Below are positions 23,901 through 34,222 of a stretch of 64,000 nucleotides of DNA, in pieces. Under the pieces are notes generated by a model. That model was not told the DNA's origin and searched no databases. It saw only the letters and a list, made by a program, of their open reading frames with translations. The stretch's first letter is position 1; every line of letters starts with the position of its first letter. The stretch comes from Drosophila persimilis (Eukaryota; Arthropoda; Insecta; Diptera; Drosophilidae): NCBI RefSeq assembly GCF_003286085.1, contig NW_020825289.1, positions 14,322,001-14,386,000 on the forward strand, read 5' to 3'. The position numbers and the translations under genes were made by a program.

Positions 23901-26900
23901 TGGACAAAATGTCAGTTTCGGTTTCCGTGCTCGGCGTCTTGTCTTGTCTGGTCTGGTCTGGTCCCTGTCTTGTCTATGAGGTGCCAGTTATGCCACCTTT
24001 GTTCGTTCAAGAATTAGCCACAAACCCCAAGAGAGAGAGAGCGAGAGAGTCATGATCATTTCGTCAGTGGAAAAATGTTATTATTAATCATGAAAATGTT
24101 TGCGGCACATGCCACTCCATTTGAGCAACCGACTGGCCCCAGACCTCCTGTAACCAGTAACTAGTAACCAGTATCCAAGTACCACGAATCCAGTACTGAG
24201 TCGGTTCTCCCTCCCGATCTGATGGCGCGTCGCACAGTTGCGCTTCGTCTTGCAGCGATTAGCTGCAACCTGGAGTTAAGGTTGAAGTCGACATGTTGCT
24301 CTAATGAAAACTGACAGCTTTCGGTGGCTTAGAATGAGGAATTGGTTTGTTCCGATTTCGAATTGATTTCGGGATCTGTTTTAGGGTTTCCCGAACGAAA
24401 GGGGTAGTATCAGATTAGTTATTCTGCGCGATAATATATTGTCTGTAGGTATTTCGAACAGAAACTTGCGTACTACTCAAGGAAATCATGTCAAGGAAGG
24501 AAAGAGCTTAACTTTGCACCTGAGAGATTAACTTCACGTCGGCCCATCTCCCGCCGCAATTTGTTTTCCCGCCGCATTCTTCTCTCTACAGTTTCATCAA
24601 ATCTCAACACTTGTCTCGCCTCTTAATGCAACACGCGACACGGGCAGGGCAAACGGCATCGGGTAGAGATAAATTCTCATGCCTGGCCTAACTCTGGGCC
24701 TGACATTTCCCTAATTGGATTACACGACCAAGATGGGGCGAAGTGGAGGGGCGAGAAAGACAGCTACATGAAAATTGTCCAAACACAAAGAGCTGCCCAG
24801 CAACTGTAGCATTAATGTCAGAGCTCTCAAAATTGTACCCAAGATGTCCAGCATCTGTTCAGGGTATACCCTACAGGCATATATTATCGGGTCAACAGTA
24901 GCCAAACAAAAAAGTAGCTATTTAGCCGGCCTTCGCTTATCTTAATTGGATTTGATTTGTGTGATTTACGATGCTCATTATGGATCGAACCTTAAACTCA
25001 CGTCTAATCGGAAAACTTTATTTGTTGAATACAGGAGGGCTTCGCGGATCCACCATCAACGTCGTCCATCAGCCGCCTGTTGAGGGGAAACGATCGCGGC
25101 AGCGAAGACGGTCGCAAGGACTACACCATACACGGAATACTTGGCGGTAAGCAAGAGCAATATTGCCATCATAGGGAAACCAATTTGGAAATGTGGATGG
25201 GTAAACCAACGATCATTTATTTGATAATTTCGGAAAATCATCATCAAATCATTTGTAGCTCAAATCAACAAACTTGTGTCGGCAACATTGCTTTGATCGT
25301 CTTAGAACGAGCGACTTAAACTTAACTCAAAGCCGCTCAGAAAGGGGAAAAATACTACAATAGACCGCTCTGCGGTCATACGATAACGATCTCGATCGCT
25401 TGTTGGCTATACACAACCGAAATAGGTATAGATGATGACACCTGAGAATCAAAAGTACACAAGATTCCAGATTCTTTTTCCACAGCACAGCACAACCCAA
25501 GCCCAGACCCAGACCAAGACCGAGTTCCAGTGCCAGATCCAGTCCCAGTCCCAGTCCCAGCTAATAACACCGCTTTCCACTGCCTTGCCTTGCGTGAGAT
25601 CTCATCTTTCTCTCCCTTTCCGACCCTCACACTTTGAGCGGAGCCAATAATCACACTAAATATGCAAAGTCATTCGATAAACGATCGGCGGGGTCAAAGC
25701 GGTGTCTGTTGGTTGGAAATTGAGTAGAAAATTATTTTGTATGATCTCCCGATGCATCATTAGACGAACACTGTAACACTGAGAGCACTGTACTTGGATG
25801 ATTTTTTTTCATTAGGGCCGGCAGCCGAAATTTTGTGATCAGGTTTTTGGCAATTGTTAATTTTGCCGACACTCTGTGATATTTTGCCGGCCTCGTCCGC
25901 CTGTCACAACAGAGATCCCGCCTCACAATGGCTCAGAGGGCGAAACCCTTAGTTGTCACCTTGACGTTGTCCTTCTGAATGAGTGCAGGCCGCATACATG
26001 CAATGAATAACACACAAATTTTAAGGGGTTTCCGTTGCCTTGAAACGAAGTCATGTTGTTTATATTTCCTTTTTGGTGTTTGCTAAATGCCGAGAGAAAT
26101 GCTCGGATGTGCCGGTGGGATATCAGGTGGATTTCTGAGCGAAGGTTGGCTAAAATTTGAATTTAAGGAATGACCTGATAGTCTGACCTCCACACTTTAC
26201 GTTCAAGTTGAATCTCTTCTCTCAGCACCTGTTTACATAACCCATTTGAGTTTTCGCCGAGCCCGACGAGCATTAATTATGTACTAAGCATAATCTATAT
26301 AACCCTGCCGCAAAGTGGTCATTATGTTGTCGAAGCGTATAATAAGCTCACGCCCTCCCATCATAATTGATTCCTCTGTCCGCATCTCCATCCATGGGGA
26401 TAGCCAGGCCTCGGACCATTATTACGGCCGTCCAGCAAGAGTAGCCATCTACCCGTCCTCGAGCCACAATCAGAACCCCAATCGGAACCGGCATCGCAGA
26501 GACACATCCGAAGATGCAACTGGCCAGACCCCGACTGCGTTGGAATCTCTGGGATCTGGGACCTGGGATAACAAAGTCGGTGCCGGTGCCTGTAATCAAC
26601 GCCTTCTTTGCCGGCGACTGAATGATTTCTGGCCCTCACCTGAAGACACCGAAAATAAAATTATGCATTATTAAATATGTTGCTTCATCTTTTATTTCGC
26701 ATATAATTTCGTTTGATTTGGATTTTGTACAATTTATAGGGACACGTCCGTGTCCCAGACCCAGGCCCAGACCCAGACCCAGACCCAGACCCAGACCCAG
26801 CCCCTGCCTGCACTGCCCCTTCCACAGCCCCCACCAACGACCATCTCCCCGGCTTTGATGGCTCATTGTCGCTGACTGCGTTTATCGGCGGCTCGCTTTC

Positions 26901-29900
26901 ATCTTTCGTAAACCGAAAAAACTATGAAAAGACTTGGAGTATCAAATAATAGCTTAAAATACCCCAAAAAAAGAAAATTGTGCGGGGGCTACCGAAGAAA
27001 CGTCGTTGACAAAAATGCTGTTATAATTTTTGATGAACAAAAAAAAATCAATACATTTGTGAGCAAAGCTAACAAAATGAGTCAACTAAACACGTTATTA
27101 AGAGCATTGATGGCGTTTGAGAGATGCCGATACAGCCCTCATCTAAATACCAATTAAAATAGAATTAAGTCGGAAAAGCTCTGGCAGAAGGTAAGACATC
27201 AATTCACTAATGCCCAACCTGATTATTATACGATGTTCGAGCAGGCCTCCACAGGAGTGTCGCACAGCCATTTATCTGCCTTGTAATTCAGCTCCAACTA
27301 AAGGTAGATTTTTCCCTGGACTTCTCGGAAAACTGCAGCTAGATAAATATTGATTGCCCGCCCCACTGAAGGCACAACAAAATAAAAAAAGACCGCTAAA
27401 CGTTCGCTACGCCCTCGCCAAATATCCCGACAATAGCCAAGCTGTCTGATGTCTGATCTCGAAGCCAAGAGTCAAAGTCAAGCCGCTTGCCTTATAAATA
27501 CGCGTGCGATTTGTATTATTTAGCCCTGGGAATGCACAGCTCGACCCACTCAAAGAAAGAAAGTAGGGCCACACAAAGAAATCAAATGCCAAAACACCGA
27601 CAAGAAGTCAACGATAGAAAGAAAGAAGAAAAGACGAGGCCAACACTTGTGGCAATTAGTGGATAGAACAATGGCATCAAGAGAGGCCGCCGTGGGAATG
27701 GCCAGGGATATTTACAAAATATATTGTACATGCCCCCACCTCGATGGCCAGGACCAGACAAAGCGGCAGCGGTGCGAGGGCAGATCCTGCCCAAGTCCAA
27801 ATACAAACAGGTTCAATTATTTGCGAAAAAAACGAAAAAACTTCGAGATCGCAATGGCTGACGAAGACAAACGGACGCCGCCCAAGGGAATCCAGTTATA
27901 GGAGCTCGGGTCACACCTTCTCTAATGCATCGCCACGGGAAGCCGAGGGAGACGGCAAGAGAGTGCCGCATTCTTGCAGTGTCACATGACAAATGATTGC
28001 ACGGCGAGGAAGAGCTCGGCTACTCGGTGATTGCGCAAAAATATCCTGCTCCTGCTCCTGCTCCGGCTCCGGCTCTACCATATGCATGTGCGTGCGGTCT
28101 ATAACCTCGCAGCACTGACCCTGCCCCTGCCCCCGTCCGTGTCTCTGCCGCTCCTCGCTCACACATATGGCCTGGTCCCGTGGTTGGCTCATTTGTTCGA
28201 CTTGAAAACCCATTAAAATCGTTCATGCCCGAAAAAAGTGTCAACGTAACAAAAGCATCGCTTTGACTTCAAATGCACCGATCTTGGGCGGCATCTTTAA
28301 TGCCCACCAGGGTGTCCTGGTGCGTTCTGTTTGATCTCATTGTGGCCCTGATCATCTCAGCCCTGACTCTTGTCTGTTTTCTGCCGCCGTCGGAGCACTG
28401 TTGCGCCCCCCCGAGTCCATCTTTCGTGTTGATGAGTTACAAAATATTTTATTAACGCATTATCACACTTTAACCGACTTCTCTGTGTCTCTCTCTCTCT
28501 TTCACTCTTCCCTGTCTGTCTCTTTCTCCTTGAAACTCACAATTGTGCTCTTTTCCACTCTCTTTCTGTTGGTGCCTTTGCCGAGCTGGGCATCATCTGG
28601 GATTTGTTTTGATCAAGTGTTTGTATTCATTGTTATTTAAATTAGTTTCATTCTGACCCCAAGTTCGAATCCCTTGACGATTTCGTTTCTTCCGCCGCCG
28701 GATTATGATTATAACTAATTTTGGTCTCATATTCCTCTCCGCCATCTCGAAGGCTCGACGACTTTTGTAAATTAGTTTAAATGGGCTTCTGATGGGAGTA
28801 TTTAGTTGTCCACTCGTTTGTATTTCGATTTTGGGTTCGAATCGGAATGGCTTTCCCATTGCGAGGGCGTTGAGAGCATAAATTGTGGATACTTTATATC
28901 GGTGGAATATTAATATATGCGATGCAAGCATTTAAACAATAATTGGATGTTCATATAATTATACGGTCTTCAGAACTAAGCCGACTGTCTATTCGAACCT
29001 CTTCTTCATTTTGAAACTATACTCGTGTTATAATTTTTATACATTTCAAATATTCCACATAAAATACACAGGTACATACTCTCAACTCAGCTCAGTTCAG
29101 AGCTTGTTAAACATAAAAGCGGCATAAGTTTTAAAGCTCCTGTAATCCTTTTGCTGACATGAATCTGAAGACTTAAAAAATAACATATCCGACTGAACTG
29201 AACCGAGCTGAGTTGGGTCCAGTTGGCCAGCCCCTTCAGCCATGCCCAAGTCGATGTCGTATGGCCCCAAGATTTTTCAAATCCCAAATCTGATGTTCGG
29301 CGACAGAGCAGGCGCGTGTCTCGCACTGACAGCTGACAGTTTGGGCCCCTCTCCTCGGCGGGGCAGTGTAGGAAACGTTATTTAAGAATTGTTTTTCAAT
29401 TGCAGTTTGAATCTGCCTGCAGCCCCAAAGACTTCCCCATCAGATGCACCAATTTAAATGGTAGGGCCAGTGTCAAGATTGTTGATTGATGATATGAGCT
29501 CGAATAAGATAATAGCCAAAGGCAGATTGATCTTTGCCACAACTCCGACAAAGGTCATGCAGCAATTGTCCATCAGAAGTGATTGGTCTCCAATAATAGA
29601 AATGAAAAAATGTAAAATAATGTAAAAAGTTGCCCTGCCCGTTTGCCTTTTGCACTTTGCCTCAAGTTCATTTTATTCGACCACACAAGGCAGCAGGAGG
29701 CAAGTCGATTCCCAAAGGTCCCTCTGAAGTACTACCTGCTGCCTGCTGTTCGACAAAACGCAACTTGAAATGACGCGTCGTCAAACATGATGGAATACCC
29801 TTCCCCGATTACGAAGCCGCAGTAATTTATCAAAGCTTGGAGCCAGAGCCCCCAGTCGATTTTCCACTGGGTCCAGTCACCAAAAAGAAAGCCCCCAAAA

Positions 29901-32719
29901 CCGAAAGACAGAGCAGCACCACGGTAGCCAGAGTGGTGCCGGAGCCGTTGTCGATGCTGGTGCCAAAATGATAAAAGGGCCTTTGTTTCGAGCGCTGCTG
30001 GACTTTTTCCTCTCTCTGGTGGGCTCTCTTTTCGGTATACGAATACGAGCATTATTAATGGGCAAGTAACAACAAATTAATAAAATGTTTAACATTAAAA
30101 AACTAATTGATTTTTCTACCTTCCACCTTTGCTTTGGTGTCGTTTCCCGAACCCGTTTCTCTTTGTCTTCTTTCCATGGCTTCTCCATGGCTTCCATGGC
30201 TTCTGCATCGACTCCGCTTATTTCGTATAATTAAGTTTTATTGTTTCGTGTGTTGAAAGATTAATAGTGCGACTTCTGTATTTTATCATTCATATCCATT
30301 CGTTTCTACTTAATACGCATGTGAACTTTTCGATTTCTTTATTGGACCAGACACCAGAGACCAAAAACCAGAGACCTCACTAAACTGTGGGCGTTCCGCC
30401 ATCCGAGGTTTCTTCGCTTCGGCTGTTTCGCTTAAGGGGATTTTGGGTGTGGCCCGTGAGGGTCCGAGATGCTTATAAGCGTGCCGAAAGTTGGTTTAAA
30501 ATTTTGGGATTGTCCCGTACAAATATAGCCCTTACTTAGCTTTTGCAAAGCTAAAACATTAGGAATTGAAAAGGTACGAAATTTGATTATATCAAATCAA
30601 AGAGACAGTTAAGTAGATCTTGAAATGATTCCATCCTATCGAAAGATCTCACTTGTACTTCCCATTTTCTATAAATTCCTATTAATCACATGTCTAAGGA
30701 TACAGGAAATCCACCTTAGCTGTTGAGTCAATTAATAATTTCACTTGACAGACCGGAAACGATTGACTCGAACAGTGACCGCAACAGAAAAAGGTCAGCG
30801 TTCTTAGGGATCCCCACAATCACAAGCACACAATATGAACATTAAAATACGTTTGCATTCAGGTCGAAGGACGATCCATTTGATCGGACTAAAAGGTATT
30901 TCCGCTCATCAGCACCCACACGCATAAAATACACCGCAGGATTGTGGGAAAGACATGCACGGCCCTGTCCCTGTTATGTTCGTTCTGAAAAATGAGCTTG
31001 TGATCTTGTTGAATAATTCCGATTATGGGCGATAGTTTCTCCGCTTTGATGCTAAGCCGGCACGGCATGGCTGTGACTCCGCCCCGCCTTGAAAACTCAG
31101 TTTATTGTGTAATGAGCTCTCCAAATAATTTGGCATGGCTCTGGTGTGCCACACGCCGCGCTTCAAGCCCGATTGCCAATGACGGCGGCGTTTTCCCTTT
31201 CGTAAACAGATGCCGAAGTTAATTGGCGCACTCCTCCATGGCCGCTGACAACTTGCCGATCATCTTCTTGTGTAATATGATATATTGTGTCACTTGTCAA
31301 GTGCTGTGACTTTTACGAGCTGCCTGCGGATACGCCCTCGCCACAGTCGCGGCAGCTCGCCCTCCACCCTCCGATCGCGTCATCTTCTGTGTGCTGCCTT
31401 CTGTGTGATTGTCGGTGGCTTTTGACAGATTTGTTGCGCTCCCTAACATTTCAATTAATATGCAATGGCGCGCATTGAACGTCGACTCCCATTTATATGG
31501 AGCTATGACTTTGTACTGATCTTTGTGCTGGGGGTCACACGATCGCCGCGATCCACGTCGGTGGCCCTACGCGGTGGATCCGAAGATCGAACCACACCAC
31601 ATATATGATTCAGTTTCGTCGGAAGACAATGGCCGTGGAGAATCGTATGGCTTCTTACGAGGCGTTCATAATTTTAGTTGCCTTTCAATAAAGAACCGAG
31701 TTCCCCCCTGATAATAACTTTCCCATCCGATTCCAGGCCGCGATTCGGATATTAGTGACACGGAGTCTGAGCCTGGGATTCCGCTGAAACGCAAGCAGCG
31801 ACGTTCCCGCACCACCTTCACCGCTGAGCAACTGGAGGCCCTGGAAAGGGCCTTTGCTCGCACGCAGTATCCGGACGTTTACACCAGGGAGGAGCTGGCC
31901 CAAACCACAGCCCTGACTGAGGCCCGCATCCAAGTCTGGTTCTCCAATCGAAGGGCTCGTCTGCGCAAGCATTCTGGCGGATCAAGTTCCGGTCTTTCGC
32001 CAATGAACAGTGGCAGTGCCAGTGTGGGAGTTGGAGTTGGAGTGGGTGTTGGTCCTAGCGGAGCTACGGCTCCCCTCGGTTTCGGTCCTCTCGGCGTTGG
32101 CTCAATGGCCGGCTACAGTCCGGCTGCAGGGACCACCGCCAATGGGGCAAGCCTTAACGATGGGGTTCATCATTCCGCTCATGCCCCAAGCTCACACCAC
32201 AGTGCAGCAGCTGCAGCGGCGGCGGCGCATCATCACACGCAAATGGGTGGCTACGACCTGGTCCAAAGTGCGGCCCAGCACGGATTCCCTGGAGGTTTTG
32301 CACAGCCCGGACACTTTGCCAGTCAAAACTACTATCACCAAGGTACATGGACAGAACAAATGTTTATCTAACGACCCTTTATAAACCAAGACTTTCCTAT
32401 CTTTCAATGTCTTTCCAATGCAGACTACTCCAAGCTGTCCATCGATGACTTCTCCAAGCTAACCGCCGATAGCGTATCAAAGATCTCGCCTTCCTTGCAC
32501 TTAAGCGACAACTACTCGAAGCTGGAATCGCCCTCGAATTGGTCGCAGGCCGCATACCATCTCAACCAGTCGGCTGTGGCGGCAGCCAACTATAATGCCC
32601 ACGTGGCCCAACACCAGCTCAACGATTATGCCGCAGCAGCGGCGCATGGGAATGCAGCAGCGGCCGCTGCATACAATCACCCGTTGCCGGCGCAGGGTCA
32701 GGCCAAGTACTGGTCATGA
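20968..32719 (+). CDS. gsb-n: Gooseberry-neuro, Pax-type neural transcription factor
   Basis: Coding exons are 20968-21025, 21224-21537, 25035-25146, 31737-32342 and 32424-32719. All have GT-AG borders and compatible phases and join to 461 residues (D. melanogaster about 449). It begins [19 protein letters not shown]. The paired domain spans about 20-141 across exons 1-3, the octapeptide YTIHGILG is at 154-161, and the homeodomain at 182-241 has WFSNRR with Ser50. The C-terminal part is Gly/Val-, Ala- and His-rich and ends QGQAKYWS. The nuclear protein is known to act in the embryonic nervous system and muscle innervation downstream of gsb, with largely interchangeable protein function. It is divergent from gsb and converges on Nplp1. 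The ATG at 20968 is the one that puts the family N-terminus in phase with exon 2. The poly-Ala and His tracts are likely length-variable between species. Confidence 0.97.
23427..23436. promoter_or_regulatory. TAAT-N2-ATTA palindrome in the gsb-n intron
   Basis: TAATTAATTA has the two-base spacing (P2) favoured by Paired-class homeodomains with Ser50, the type encoded by both gsb and gsb-n. Position in a gsb-n intron makes auto- or cross-regulation conceivable, but AT-rich palindromes arise easily by chance. Confidence 0.2.
23673..23711. repeat. TAGGG pentamer tandem repeat
   Basis: About eight nearly perfect copies of TAGGG in gsb-n intron 2, preceded by imperfect GGTAC units. It resembles non-insect telomere repeats only superficially. 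Confidence 0.9.
25501..25560. repeat. CCCAGA/CCCAGT hexamer repeat
   Basis: Imperfect hexamer copies (CCCAGA, CCAAGA, CCCAGT) within gsb-n intron 3. Confidence 0.8.
26753..26801. repeat. CCCAGA hexamer tandem repeat
   Basis: About eight copies of CCCAGA/CCCAGG, the longest clean array of this hexamer in the window, in gsb-n intron 3. Pro-Arg dipeptide open frames here are repeat artefacts. Confidence 0.9.
28044..28075. repeat. CTGCTC/CGGCTC hexamer repeat
   Basis: About five copies of CTGCTC passing into CGGCTC, in gsb-n intron 3. Confidence 0.8.
32343..32423 (+). other. gsb-n: gsb-n terminal intron (81 nt)
   Basis: A short intron with donor GTACAT after TAT CAC CAA G and acceptor AATGCAG. 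Splicing restores the family sequence NYYHQ-DYSKL. If retained, translation would add GTWTEQMFI and stop at 32369-32371, removing the conserved last 98 residues. The donor has no purine G at +5 and is weaker than the other gsb-n donors. Confidence 0.9.
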
Positions 32720-33100
32720 GTTAATGGATCCGCCGGTGACGACACTCCGACGAACCGAACCCCATTCGACTCCGACTTTCGTGTCAGTTTTATGCATTTC
32801 AATTATCAGAGGCAGAGGCACATGTAAGCGTTAGACAACTATTTATACAATGCACCGTGAACGTGAATATGGAAAATATTGGCTTGGCTATAATTTAGGA
32901 TTAGTCCGCTTACTACATGTGAATTACATGGCTTTTAGAGGCGCATTAAGGCTGGTAACGTGTTTCTATTTAAGCAGTCTATACACATAGATATACATAT
33001 TTATTTTTATACTCTAAACGTGACGCGATATTGTTCAACATAAACAAAAGCATAAAAATTAAAAAATATATTTTTAATAAATGACATAGAAGTGAATTTA
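32720..33100 (+). other. gsb-n: gsb-n 3' untranslated region with AATAAA at 33076-33081
   Basis: AT-rich sequence follows the stop codon; a canonical AATAAA at 33076-33081 would place cleavage near 33100. A second AATAAA at 33560-33565, just after a T16 run and a GGGAC, could give a longer form. Confidence 0.55.
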
Positions 33101-34222
33101 CAAATGGTATGCATGGAGGGTATTTTTAATTGACAATTCACAAGTTATGGATACCTACCCATTCAAGGACGATTCCCGCATCGTCTGGCCTGTTGAATCC
33201 TCCCATTCAGATAGGACACAGTTCTGGATCATTAGTGTAGGATCAAACCAGTAATATGTATATATATTTATTAGATTGGTATTTCATATACGTATATATA
33301 TATATATTGTGTATATAACTTTGATATTTTAATGCTACGCGTACTTCCACCAGAGCGAACTCTCTGCTTCCGTGGATATTTTACATACATATAATATATA
33401 AACGAAGTAAATAGTACTTGATAATTTAAATACAGTTTTTCGAACCTTCTGAATTTGGAATATTTTGAGTTGAAACATATATGTTAATTATTGACAACAT
33501 CAGACTTATAATTACGCACAGTGAATATGTTTTTTTTTTTTTTTTCAGGGACCTTTTCAAATAAAATACTCGAAATATTTGAAAAAGTTCATCGTTTTAT
33601 TGTCAATATCATTATTTTTTATTGTACGAAGTACATATATGTATTATGTATTTGTTTACGTGTATATTGATATAATTATATAAGATATTCACCGAAGTTT
33701 TATTGTCGTTAAGCAGTTTTCCCATATATATTGTTTTTAGTAAGGGAATCGTTATTGTCATATACACATCAAATACTGACGGGGGAGAGAGAAATTCAAA
33801 TGGAATACATCTAAAGGGTATCCTCAGGTAAGGGGTATATTAGATTGATCGATCCAGTTAGATTGAGACTCTAGCACCTCCTGCTAAGGTACGACATTGG
33901 CACTAATTTAATATTCTTCTTCAAGTGTATAAATCATAAATGGCGATATGATTTGCATTGATATTAAACGTTCTTTCGCTTTGCACTGATATCAGTTACT
34001 TCAGTTTTGTAGATATTATTCATACATCGATACAGATACAACGTACTGATGACTGGGGCACCCACAACTACACCTCGCGGCGGTAGTTGTGTGTGCCTGC
34101 CAAGTAGGTGGATTAATTTTGGGGAGCTACATTAGATCTGTAGAGTTTAAAGTTCCATTAACATTAACAGTATTATTGTAATCGATATAGCGTAATTTGT
34201 ATAGAGAGTATATTGTCGATAT
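33101..34222. other. Convergent 3' region of gsb-n and Nplp1
   Basis: No coding sequence. TTTATT at 33699-33704, 33618-33623 and 33596-33601 reads AATAAA on the minus strand and would end Nplp1 transcripts. The plus-strand AATAAA at 33560-33565 could end a longer gsb-n transcript. The two genes therefore meet tail to tail within roughly 100-600 bases. Sequence is AT-rich with TATA-type runs near 33250-33310. Confidence 0.5.

Larger units (their letters stand above)
21538..25034 (+). other. gsb-n: gsb-n intron 2
   Basis: A 3.5-kb phase-0 intron inside the paired domain, from donor GTGAGT after GAG AAG CTG ATC AAG to acceptor ATACAG. It holds a TAGGG tandem repeat (23673-23711) and a TAATTAATTA palindrome at 23427-23436. 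I see no nested gene on either strand. Confidence 0.9.
25147..31736 (+). other. gsb-n: gsb-n intron 3
   Basis: A 6.6-kb phase-1 intron between the octapeptide and homeodomain exons (donor GTAAGC, acceptor TTCCAG). It holds CCCAGA-type repeats at 25501-25560 and 26753-26801 and a CTGCTC/CGGCTC repeat at 28044-28075. It also has an AT-rich open frame at 26924-27157 unlike its surroundings. I recognise no nested gene or RNA. Confidence 0.9.

Noticed and set aside
28663-28672. tRNA B-box-like GTTCGAATCC, with another at 28834-28843
   Set aside because: No A-box at the right distance upstream and no acceptor-stem pairing.
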